Below, one piece after another: positions 1-6,601 of a stretch of DNA of 12,173 nucleotides (positions are counted from its first letter, which is position 1; each line of letters opens with the position of its first letter). The stretch is from positions 1-12,173 of the forward strand of contig VBFF01000012.1 of assembly GCA_005889285.1 (NCBI GenBank), given 5' to 3'. The translations under genes were made by a program, and so were the position numbers. A model generated the notes under the pieces. That model was not told where the DNA came from. It saw only the letters and a list, made by a program, of their open reading frames with translations, and searched no databases. This DNA is from Chloroflexota bacterium. Lineage in GTDB: Bacteria; Chloroflexota; Dormibacteria; CF-121.

Positions 1-1
1 G

Positions 2-682
2 GCCCGCACCGTCCTCGGTAGCCTGACCGATGACGACGTTTCGGAAGACGGCTTCCCCTTCATGCAGGCTCGCAACATCCGTATCGACGGATTCGACGTC
101 TTCGCCCAGCGGGTGACCTACGTCGGCGAGCTGGGCTGGGAATTTTATGTCGAGCCTCGACTGGCGGTCCAGGTCTGGGATCGCCTGATGAACGCCGGGC
201 GACGATTTGATATCCGGCCGGGTGGCTACCGAGCGCTCGACTCGCTGCGGATGGAGAAGGGTTACCGCTACTACGGCACCGACCTCACCCTGCTGGACAA
301 TCCGCTGGAGGCCGGACTTGGGTTCTGCGTGCGCTTCGACAAGGGCGATTTCAACGGCCGGGACGCGCTGCTGGCTGCCAGGGCGGCGGGCGTCACTCGG
401 CGTTTGCGGACCCTGCTGGTGGGCGACGAGGAGTACCTCACCGTCTACGGCGGGGAGGCCGTCTATGCCGATGGGTCGATCGTCGGCCGGCTCCGCAGCT
501 GCGCGTATGGCTTCTCGGTCCGGCGCAACATCGCCTACAGCTATCTGCCGGTCGGACTCGGGCCGGGAGCGCCCGTCGAGGTCGAGGTCTTCGGGCGGCG
601 CGTGCCGGCCGAGGTGCACCGGGACGCGGTGCTGAAGCGCGAGCAACTGGTTGGCGAGGCCTCAAAACATGCGGCGAGCTGA
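2..682 (+). CDS. GcvT-fold aminomethyltransferase, C-terminal part (probable tail of a dimethylglycine/sarcosine dehydrogenase-like enzyme), 5' partial
   Basis: The reading frame is open from the window edge, so the N-terminus is missing; 226 codons are visible and the ATG at 62 is internal. The visible part has the GcvT order: RVTYVGELGWEFYV, then RALDSLRMEKGYRYYGTDLT, then NPLEAGLGFCVRFDKGDF, followed by a C-terminal barrel (VGRLRSCAYGFSVRRNIAYSYLP). In this family the fold binds tetrahydrofolate and captures the one-carbon unit released from an N-methyl group as 5,10-methylene-THF. The AYGFSV...AYSYLP ending resembles the GcvT tail of FAD-dependent dimethylglycine/sarcosine dehydrogenases more than glycine-cleavage T protein; that is inference, since any FAD domain lies outside the window. 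The conserved folate-binding Asp of the N-terminal half is also outside. Its stop overlaps the kinase start by 14 bases, so the two are probably co-translated. Alternatives are a stand-alone GcvT-like demethylase or a glycine-cleavage T protein. Confidence 0.85.
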   Translation, partial: ARTVLGSLTDDDVSEDGFPFMQARNIRIDGFDVFAQRVTYVGELGWEFYVEPRLAVQVWDRLMNAGRRFDIRPGGYRALDSLRMEKGYRYYGTDLTLLDNPLEAGLGFCVRFDKGDFNGRDALLAARAAGVTRRLRTLLVGDEEYLTVYGGEAVYADGSIVGRLRSCAYGFSVRRNIAYSYLPVGLGPGAPVEVEVFGRRVPAEVHRDAVLKREQLVGEASKHAAS

Positions 683-1577
683 CGACGCGGCCGCCCGGAT
701 CTCGCTGTGGCGAGGAAAGGACGTAAAGGTAACGTCGTTGTCGGGCGGGCTGACCAATGAGAACTACCTGGTCGAAGCGGGCGGTGAGCGCTACGTGATG
801 CGTATCCCCGGAGCGTCGACGGAGCTGCTCTCGATCGATCGCGTCAACGAGGTGCACAACACCAGGGCCGCGGCGAGCACGGGCATCGGTCCGGCGGTGC
901 TGGAGCATCTGCCGCAGGCCGACGTCATGGTCCTCGAGTTCATTTCAGGGCCGACGATGTCGGCGAAGAGGTTGCAGAACGCATCGATGGTGCGGCGGAT
1001 GGCCGAGTCGTTCAAGCGCTTACACGCCGCTCCTCGCTTTTTGAAAGACTTCGACATGTTCCGGCTGATCGAGGACTACCTCCGGATCGTCGATGAACAC
1101 AAGGTCCCGATTCCCACCGACTATCAGGCGTGGCTGCCGCGGCTCGGAGAAATCGAGCGGGCGGTCCGGGTTGGTTTGCTCCCCAGCGTCCCATGCCACA
1201 ACGACTTGCTCTGCGAGAACTTCATCGACGACGGGCAGTGGTTGCGGGTGGTCGACTACGAACTGAGCGGAAACAATGATGCCTGCTTCGACCTGGGCAA
1301 CACGGCGCAGGAGGCGAGCCTCGATGACGATTTGCGAGCCGTTCTCTGCGAAGCCTACTTCGGCCGGCTCGACCCGCGGCAACTGGCCAGGATGAACCTC
1401 TTCGCCCTCATGTCAGACGTCGGCTGGACCCTCTGGGGAGCCATCCAGGCCCGGATCTCGACGCTGGACTTCGACTTCACCGATTACTACACGACGCGGT
1501 GGAATCGGGCGGTCGCGGTGTTGGAGTCGGACCGCCTCGAAGGCTGGTTGACGGAGGCCCAGCGTGACGGCCCTTGA
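669..1577 (+). CDS. choline/ethanolamine kinase-like (LicA/APH-fold) phosphotransferase
   Basis: The protein has 302 residues from the ATG at 669, which follows GGCGAGG by 8 bases. A TTG at 651 would add six residues but has no ribosome-binding site. Visible motifs are a nucleotide-binding loop (SGGLTNENYLV, about 25-35), the VMRIPG strand carrying the ATP-contacting position, the Brenner catalytic loop CHNDLLCENF (about 176-185), and the metal-binding block VVDYELSGNNDACFDLGN (about 194-211). The spacing and N...D...N pattern of the last block match choline and ethanolamine kinases better than aminoglycoside kinases. These cytoplasmic enzymes transfer the ATP gamma-phosphate to an alcohol. 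Its neighbours handle N-methyl compounds, so choline or a related amino alcohol is a sensible substrate guess, but the residues do not prove it. It overlaps the upstream GcvT-like gene by 14 bases and lies 77 bases before the alcohol dehydrogenase. Confidence 0.85.
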   Translation: MRRADDAAARISLWRGKDVKVTSLSGGLTNENYLVEAGGERYVMRIPGASTELLSIDRVNEVHNTRAAASTGIGPAVLEHLPQADVMVLEFISGPTMSAKRLQNASMVRRMAESFKRLHAAPRFLKDFDMFRLIEDYLRIVDEHKVPIPTDYQAWLPRLGEIERAVRVGLLPSVPCHNDLLCENFIDDGQWLRVVDYELSGNNDACFDLGNTAQEASLDDDLRAVLCEAYFGRLDPRQLARMNLFALMSDVGWTLWGAIQARISTLDFDFTDYYTTRWNRAVAVLESDRLEGWLTEAQRDGP

Positions 1578-1639
1578 CAGAGTTCGCATCTCAGACGAAA
1601 CTTTCGGCGTATACCTAAGGTTGCCGCTCAACGATGCAG

Positions 1640-1644
1640 GGAGG
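1640..1644 (+). promoter_or_regulatory. ribosome-binding site of the iron-containing alcohol dehydrogenase
   Basis: GGAGG lies 10 bases before the TTG at 1655 and supports that unusual start. The 77-base gap before this gene has no convincing promoter (see the rejected TTGACA at 1574). Confidence 0.6.
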
Positions 1645-1654
1645 ATGAGATTCG

Positions 1655-2875
1655 TTGGCCGTGCTTGACAGTGTCCTGAAGGCGTATCAGTCACCGACCC
1701 GTATGGTGCATGCCATCGGTGCCATTAGCGCGCTCGGAGATGAAACGGCCGGCCTCAACGTCAAGCGGCCGATGGTTGTCACCGACCAGGGCATCGTGAA
1801 AGCCGGACTTCTCGATGAGGCGCTCAAGCCGCTTCGCGCCGCCGGCCTGGATCCGGTTACCTACGACCAGGTTCGCGCCAACCCAGGCATCGCCCTCGTC
1901 GACGCCGGCGCCCGGTACTACAAGTCAGAACGCTGCGATGGGCTGGTCGCCATCGGCGGCGGTAGCTCCATCGACTCCGCCAAAGGCATCGGCGTAGTCG
2001 CGGTTCACGGCGGCAGCATCGTGCAGTACGAATGGGGCAAGGATCCGATCCACTCGCGCATCCCGCCGCTGGTGGCGGTCCCCACCACCGCCGGGACCGG
2101 CAGCGAGGTAACGCTCTGGGCGGTGATCACTGACCCTGACCGCAAGATCAAGTTCAACGTCGGCGGTACCCCGAACATCGCGTCCTGGGTGGCACTCATC
2201 GATCCGCAGCTGAGCGTGAACCTGCCCGCCGGCGTGACGGCCGGGACCGGCATGGACGCGCTCACGCACGCCATCGAGTGTTACACGATGGCGTATCACC
2301 AGCCGTTCACCGATGCGGTGGCGCTCCATGCCATGGAATTCTGCGGCCGCTGGCTGCGGGTGGCCTACGCGCAGGGCCACAACCTCGAGGCGCGCTACAA
2401 CATGAGCATGGCCGCCATGCTCGCCGGACTCTCCTATGGCACGGACTCAGCCGGCGCGGCCCACGCCATGAGCCAGAGCGCCGGCGGCGTGCACGATGCC
2501 CCACACGGCGCCCTCACCGGCCGCCTGCTCGCCCCGGTCATGGAGTACAACTACGCCGGCGAACCCGAGCGCTTTGCGCGGATCGCCCGGGCCCTCGGCC
2601 TCGACACGGCCAACAAGACGGTTTGGAAGGCGGCCGAGGTCGCGGTCGAGTACGTCTTTCAGCTGACCGAGGACCTCGACATCCCGTCGTTGAACGAGCT
2701 CGGCTTCGTCGAGGACGAGATCCCGATGCTGGCGAAGAAGGCGGAGGAAGATTCGCAGACCATCGGCAACCCGCGCGACGTCGACGCCAGGAACTACGAA
2801 AAGATCTATGCCCGCGCCTTCGAGGCCGGTCGCCACCGCAGGGTGACGCGGACGCTGGCACACGCCAGCTCATAA
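1655..2875 (+). CDS. type III iron-containing alcohol dehydrogenase
   Basis: The protein has 406 residues, starting at TTG 1655. Family motifs are clear: GGGSSIDSAKG (about 101-111) for NAD(P) binding, PTTAGTGSE (143-151), and GMDALTHAIECY. The four metal ligands expected from lactaldehyde reductase FucO (Asp196, His200, His263, His277) map to Asp201, His205, His270 and His284. The His267 position of FucO, four residues after the third ligand, is Gln274 here. Type III enzymes interconvert alcohols and aldehydes with NAD(P); the group includes B. subtilis GbsB, which oxidises choline to betaine aldehyde. With a choline-kinase-like gene upstream and MttB and an aldehyde dehydrogenase downstream, a GbsB-like role is a reasonable hypothesis. 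Other substrates, such as methanol or a short-chain or other amino alcohol, remain possible. Only 2 bases separate its stop from the mttB-like start. Confidence 0.93.
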   Translation: MAVLDSVLKAYQSPTRMVHAIGAISALGDETAGLNVKRPMVVTDQGIVKAGLLDEALKPLRAAGLDPVTYDQVRANPGIALVDAGARYYKSERCDGLVAIGGGSSIDSAKGIGVVAVHGGSIVQYEWGKDPIHSRIPPLVAVPTTAGTGSEVTLWAVITDPDRKIKFNVGGTPNIASWVALIDPQLSVNLPAGVTAGTGMDALTHAIECYTMAYHQPFTDAVALHAMEFCGRWLRVAYAQGHNLEARYNMSMAAMLAGLSYGTDSAGAAHAMSQSAGGVHDAPHGALTGRLLAPVMEYNYAGEPERFARIARALGLDTANKTVWKAAEVAVEYVFQLTEDLDIPSLNELGFVEDEIPMLAKKAEEDSQTIGNPRDVDARNYEKIYARAFEAGRHRRVTRTLAHASS

Positions 2876-2877
2876 CC

Positions 2878-4332
2878 ATGTGGACCAACCCGCTCAAGCC
2901 CTACGACATCCTCTCTGAGGATCAGGTTCAGCAAATCCACGACCATGCGATGCAGATTCTGCAAGAGATCGGCGTCGATTTCCTCTACCCTCGCGCCCTC
3001 GACGCCTTCAGGCGGGCGGGGCTGACGATCGAGGACAACCGCGTCCGCTTCGAGCCGGCGTTCATCGAGGAGCAGATCAAGAAGGTGCCGGAGATGTTCG
3101 AGGTGCAGGCGCGCAATCCAAAGAACACCGTCACCATCGGCGGCAACCACATGGTCAACGCGCCCGTCTACGGGCCGCCCTTCATCACGGACCTCGACCG
3201 GGGTCGTCGGGGTGCGACCATCGCCGACTTCACCAATTTCGACAAGATGGCGCAGGCAACCCCACAGATTCATTGCGCCGGCGGCACCATCGTGGAGCCC
3301 GAGGACCTGCCACTCGAGACGCGCCACCTCGACATGGTCTACTCGCACATCCGCTGGACCGACATGCCCTACATGGGGAGCGTGATTTCGGAGGAGGGCG
3401 CGCGCGACTCCGTTGAGATGTCCTCGATCCTCTTCGGCGGCCGGGCGAGCATCGAGAAGACGCCCGCCCTCCTGGCCCTGGTCAACGTCAACAGTCCTCT
3501 GCGCTATGACGACCGAATGCTCGGTGCGTTGGTGACCTACGCTGAGGCAAACCAGCCCGTGATCGTGACGCCCTTCCTGATGGCCGGAGCGATGTCGCCG
3601 ATGGGCCTCGCCGGCACCATCGCGCAGCAGACGGCGGAAGCTCTTGCCGGGATCGCCTTGATCCAACTGATCCGTCCAGGCGCCCCGTGTATCTATGGCT
3701 CCTTTCTGACCAACATCGACATGCAGTCGGGCAGCCCGGCTTTCGGCACGCCGGAGTCCGCCATGGGAATCCTGGCGAGCGCGCAGATGGCCCGTCACTA
3801 TCGAATCCCCTTCCGCGGTGGTGGCGCCCTCACCTCCTCCAAGTCACCGGATGCGCAGGCCGCCTACGAGTCGATGATGTGCATGTGGCCCACCGTGATG
3901 GGTGGTGTTCACTTCGTCCTTCACGCCGCCGGCTGGCTGGAAAGTGCGCTGCTCGCCTCTTACGAGAAATTCATCATCGACGTGGAAGCCTTGCGCATGT
4001 TCGAGTGGATCCTCTCCAGGGGGATCCCCTTCGACGACGAAGGCTTCGCGATGGATGGGATCCGTGAAGTCGGTCCCGGCGGTCATCACCTTGGCTCCGA
4101 GCACACGATGCGCAACTACCGGACCGGCTTCTACCGGCCGTGGATCTCGTCGACCGAAAACTATGACCGCTGGCAGCGGATGGGGTCTCGCACAGCGGAC
4201 AGGGTGGCGAACGAGAAATGGAAACAGCTCTTGACCGACTACAAGGATCCGGGTATCGACTCGGGCGTCGATGAACAGCTCAAGGCCTTCATCGAAGTGC
4301 GCAAGGATGCGCTGCTCCATGCACCAGTCTGA
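2878..4332 (+). CDS. MttB-family (COG5598) methylamine/betaine methyltransferase, non-pyrrolysine type
   Basis: The 484-residue protein is normal length for the trimethylamine methyltransferase family. Recognisable family stretches include YDILSEDQVQQIHDHAMQIL at the N-terminus (family 'L...qi...a..iLe.iGv'), NSPLRYDD, PFLMAGAMSPMGLAGTIAQQ and GGALTSSKSPDAQAAYE. The archaeal TMA enzyme carries pyrrolysine encoded by in-frame TAG; this frame has no internal stop, so it belongs to the much larger non-Pyl group. Characterised members of that group (MtgB for glycine betaine, MtpB for proline betaine, MtcB for carnitine) move one methyl from a quaternary amine to a corrinoid protein. No corrinoid protein or corrinoid reductive activator is encoded in the window. 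ATG 2878 has no clear ribosome-binding site and follows the dehydrogenase stop by 2 bases, suggesting translational coupling. Family assignment is firm; the substrate is inferred from neighbours. Confidence 0.93.
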   Translation: MWTNPLKPYDILSEDQVQQIHDHAMQILQEIGVDFLYPRALDAFRRAGLTIEDNRVRFEPAFIEEQIKKVPEMFEVQARNPKNTVTIGGNHMVNAPVYGPPFITDLDRGRRGATIADFTNFDKMAQATPQIHCAGGTIVEPEDLPLETRHLDMVYSHIRWTDMPYMGSVISEEGARDSVEMSSILFGGRASIEKTPALLALVNVNSPLRYDDRMLGALVTYAEANQPVIVTPFLMAGAMSPMGLAGTIAQQTAEALAGIALIQLIRPGAPCIYGSFLTNIDMQSGSPAFGTPESAMGILASAQMARHYRIPFRGGGALTSSKSPDAQAAYESMMCMWPTVMGGVHFVLHAAGWLESALLASYEKFIIDVEALRMFEWILSRGIPFDDEGFAMDGIREVGPGGHHLGSEHTMRNYRTGFYRPWISSTENYDRWQRMGSRTADRVANEKWKQLLTDYKDPGIDSGVDEQLKAFIEVRKDALLHAPV

Positions 4333-4338
4333 GCCGGT

Positions 4339-4344
4339 GGGAGG
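4339..4344 (+). promoter_or_regulatory. strong ribosome-binding site before the aldehyde dehydrogenase N-terminal fragment
   Basis: GGGAGG lies 6 bases before ATG 4351. It is the best Shine-Dalgarno in the cluster. It marks 4351 as the ancestral start of the aldehyde dehydrogenase, not the GTG at 4470. Confidence 0.7.
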
Positions 4345-4350
4345 AAACCA

Positions 4351-4442
4351 ATGAAGGTCGTCGAAAAGACGCAGACCCTCAAGATGTTCGTCGGGGGTCG
4401 CTGGATCGAGTCGGAGAGCGGCGAAACGTTCGACGCCGCACC
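4351..4442 (+). pseudogene. N-terminal fragment of the aldehyde dehydrogenase, out of frame with the rest
   Basis: From ATG 4351 the protein begins like an aldehyde dehydrogenase (KMFVGGRWIESESGETFDAA). The frame is then lost near 4440 and ends in unrelated arginine-rich sequence at 4566. The continuation, TLPKGTRADAVRALEAA, is in the next frame from 4440. The family normally reads FD..NPATGEVIATxPKGT here, so about nine residues are missing along with the frame. A net loss of about 28 bases, which is 1 modulo 3, fits both observations. This could be a real mutation or an assembly or sequencing error. Confidence 0.75.
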
Positions 4443-4469
4443 CTGCCGAAAGGCACCCGGGCCGATGCC

Positions 4470-5789
4470 GTGCGGGCGCTCGAGGCGGCGGCCCAGGCGC
4501 GCGCGCCGATGGCGGCACTGGGGGCCTTCGACCGGGCGACGCTGCTCCATCGGGTCGCCGACGTGATGGAGGGTCGCCGAGAAGAACTGGCCCGCTGGCT
4601 GACGCTCGACCAGGGCAAGCCCTACAAGGCCGAGGCGCTCGGTGAAGTCGGCGAAGCCATCGAGTATTTCCGGATCGCCGCCGAAGACATCAAGCGGCTG
4701 GAGACGAACGTGATTCCCTCGGTGGCGAAGAACAAGCTCGTCTTCACGCTGCGGATTCCCCGCGGCGTGTACGCACTGATCACCCCGTGGAACTGGCCGC
4801 TGACGATGGCGACCGAGCTGATCGCCCCGGCGCTGGCCGGCGGGAACACCATTGTCTGGGCTCCGGCAACCTCGACCTCCGCCATCTCGGTGAAGCTCAT
4901 GGAATGCCTGGCCGAGGCGGACCTGCCCGCCGGCGCGGTCAACCTCGTCACCGGCCCGGGCTCGGTCGTCGGCGATGAGATTGCCGGGCATCCCCTGACC
5001 GCCGGGGTGGGCTTCGTCGGGTCGACCGAAACCGGCCGCTCCGTGGCGCGGCGCGCGGCGGGCAAGCACGTCATGCTGGAGCTCGGCGGCAACGGACCGA
5101 TCGTGATTTTCGAGGACGCCGATCTCGGCCGCGCGGCCGAGGGAACCATTACCGGTTGCTTCTTGTGCGCCGGCCAGAGCTGCACCGCGGGCGAGCGCAT
5201 CCTGGTGCAGCGCGGGATCCAGGATGCCTTTCTCGCACGGCTTAAGAAGGCGATGGAGACGGTGACCCTCGGGGATCCCTTCGACGAGGCCACCACCATG
5301 GGGCCGCTGAACAACGAAGGCGTCGCTCTGAAAATGGATGAGCATGTCGCCGACGCGGTCGACCGGGGCGCCTCGCTGGTAACGGGAGGACGGCGGGCTG
5401 ATGGCTTTCCAACCTCGCTTTACTACGAAGCGACCGTTCTCCGCAACGTGTCGCCGGCGATGCGCGTCAGCCGGGAGGAAACGTTCGGTCCGATCGCGCC
5501 ACTGATCCCCTTCGACGATGAGGCGGACGCCCTGGCCATCGCCAACGATTCGCCATATGGCTTGCTCGGATCCGTCTACACGCGGGATATCGACCGTGCG
5601 CTGCGCTTCGCGCAGCGGCTCGAGACCGGATGGGTGAACGTCAACGAGTCTTCCAATTACTGGGAAGCGCATATCCCGTTTGGCGGCCGCGCTGGGAAGG
5701 AGAGTGGCATCGGCCGGGTCGGCGGCTATCGCGCGATCGAGCAGATGACCGACCTCAAGACCATCATCGTCGACGTGCAGGAGCAGTGA
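4470..5789 (+). CDS. aldehyde dehydrogenase, main body (N-terminus frameshifted; ancestral gene 4351-5789)
   Basis: Residue numbers are from GTG 4470, the first ordinary start codon in this frame; homologous sequence already begins at about 4440. The core is complete: TPWNWP with oxyanion Asn108, FVGSTETGR for the dinucleotide, LELGGNGP with general base Glu204, GQSCTAGE with catalytic Cys238, EETFGP, and PFGGRAGKESGIGR near the end. The reaction is NAD(P)-dependent oxidation of an aldehyde to an acid. With the alcohol dehydrogenase two genes upstream, betaine aldehyde to glycine betaine (GbsA/BetB-like) is one candidate; this is inference. The usual Lys-Pro-x-Glu that contacts the NAD ribose reads WAPATSTS, so the Lys and Glu are Ala and Thr, an unusual cofactor site. 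Started at 4470, the protein lacks about 50 N-terminal residues of the coenzyme domain and may not fold. The mttB-like stop is 18 bases before ATG 4351. Confidence 0.85.
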   Translation: MRALEAAAQARAPMAALGAFDRATLLHRVADVMEGRREELARWLTLDQGKPYKAEALGEVGEAIEYFRIAAEDIKRLETNVIPSVAKNKLVFTLRIPRGVYALITPWNWPLTMATELIAPALAGGNTIVWAPATSTSAISVKLMECLAEADLPAGAVNLVTGPGSVVGDEIAGHPLTAGVGFVGSTETGRSVARRAAGKHVMLELGGNGPIVIFEDADLGRAAEGTITGCFLCAGQSCTAGERILVQRGIQDAFLARLKKAMETVTLGDPFDEATTMGPLNNEGVALKMDEHVADAVDRGASLVTGGRRADGFPTSLYYEATVLRNVSPAMRVSREETFGPIAPLIPFDDEADALAIANDSPYGLLGSVYTRDIDRALRFAQRLETGWVNVNESSNYWEAHIPFGGRAGKESGIGRVGGYRAIEQMTDLKTIIVDVQEQ

Positions 5790-5811
5790 GCTGACTCAAA
5801 CCGGCGTCCCT

Positions 5812-6558
5812 GTGGCCGACGTTATCGCCGAAGCGGAGCGGATTTCGGCGGCTGCCGCCGAGGCGAGGATCGCCGTCAAGCTGGTTGGCGGGGCCGCCGT
5901 CAACCTGCACTGTTCCAGTGCCCGGCAGGCGCCGCTCAAGCGCAAATACGGTGACCTGGATTTCGTGGCTGCCTCCAAGCAACGACAGGCAGTGCAGAAG
6001 TTGTTCGAGTCGCTCGGCTACCAGGGCGACCGCCGCTTCAACACCCTCAATGGGGATCAGCGCCTCCTCTACCTCGACGAGGTAAACGGCCGCCAGATCG
6101 ACGTCTTCATCGACCGGATGAAGATGTGCCACGTCATCGAGCTGGCCAACCGCCTCGGGCACGAGGGGCCGACGCTGACTCCGGCGGACTTACTGCTGAG
6201 CAAGCTACAGGTCTATGAGGTCAACATGAAAGACCTCGTCGACACGACCGCATTGCTGCTCGATCACCCGATCGCGGACCATGACAACGATGCCATCAAC
6301 GCCGCCTACCTGGCGCGGCTGACGTCCGAGGACTGGGGGCTGCACCGGACCCTGCAGCTCAACTCGGGTCGCGTACGCGATGCCGTGCGGGATCTCGACG
6401 TCGACGCCGGCCGAGTTAGCCAGCGTCTCGATGAGCTCTGGGCCCGGATCGATGGGCGGCCGAAATCGCTCAAATGGAAGCTGCGCGCCCGGGTGGGCGA
6501 TCGCGTCAGCTGGTATGAGCTTCCTGAGGAAGTTCGCCAGCCCTACCAGAAGGCGTAG
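5812..6558 (+). CDS. nucleotidyltransferase-fold protein of unknown function
   Basis: The protein has 248 residues. It shows the minimal polymerase-beta nucleotidyltransferase pattern: LVGGAAV (Gly26-Gly27), then YGDLDFV with Asp48 and Asp50, and a third acid in RQIDVFID (Asp97). This layout is shared by stand-alone and AbiEii-type nucleotidyltransferases that move NMP from an NTP to a small molecule, RNA or protein. No AbiEi antitoxin or other partner lies beside it. The C-terminal part (about 120-248) is helical-looking, charged and unrecognised. Start choice is uncertain: GTG 5812 lacks a ribosome-binding site, whereas AGGAG at 5779-5783 sits 7 bases before an in-frame CTG at 5791 that would add seven residues. 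It lies 22 bases after the aldehyde dehydrogenase stop and may be the last gene of that operon, or unrelated to it. Confidence 0.75.
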   Translation: MADVIAEAERISAAAAEARIAVKLVGGAAVNLHCSSARQAPLKRKYGDLDFVAASKQRQAVQKLFESLGYQGDRRFNTLNGDQRLLYLDEVNGRQIDVFIDRMKMCHVIELANRLGHEGPTLTPADLLLSKLQVYEVNMKDLVDTTALLLDHPIADHDNDAINAAYLARLTSEDWGLHRTLQLNSGRVRDAVRDLDVDAGRVSQRLDELWARIDGRPKSLKWKLRARVGDRVSWYELPEEVRQPYQKA

Positions 6559-6572
6559 CACCTCTCGCATCA

Positions 6573-6601
6573 TTGACAGCCCCCTGCACACCACGTACTG
6601 T
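6573..6601 (+). promoter_or_regulatory. sigma70-type promoter before the receiver protein
   Basis: A perfect TTGACA (6573-6578) is followed by a 17-base spacer and TACTGT (6596-6601), which keeps the most conserved TA...T positions of the -10 box. Transcription would start near 6608, in the gap after the nucleotidyltransferase stop at 6558. If used, it excludes the TTG at 6573 and GTG at 6600 as start codons for this transcript. Confidence 0.5.

Noticed and set aside
1574..1621. TTGACA at 1574-1579 as a promoter for the alcohol dehydrogenase
   Set aside because: No acceptable -10 lies 16-18 bases downstream. The nearest TA-rich hexamers (TATACC at 1610, TAAGGT at 1616) are at least 30 bases away. 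The hexamer overlaps the kinase stop and may be chance.
2278..2877. Upstream extension of the mttB-like frame within the alcohol dehydrogenase
   Set aside because: The translation is Arg/Pro-rich shadow sequence of the dehydrogenase. The family N-terminus begins at ATG 2878.
2878..4332. Pyrrolysine-containing trimethylamine methyltransferase
   Set aside because: There is no in-frame TAG anywhere in the gene, and no pyl genes are in the window.
4239..5672. 477-codon open frame on the minus strand across the mttB-like and aldehyde dehydrogenase genes
   Set aside because: It is antisense to genes with clear family motifs and has no recognisable domain. Long antisense frames are expected in GC-rich coding DNA. 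The same applies to minus-strand frames at 2806-3798, 9346-10389 and 10660-11523.
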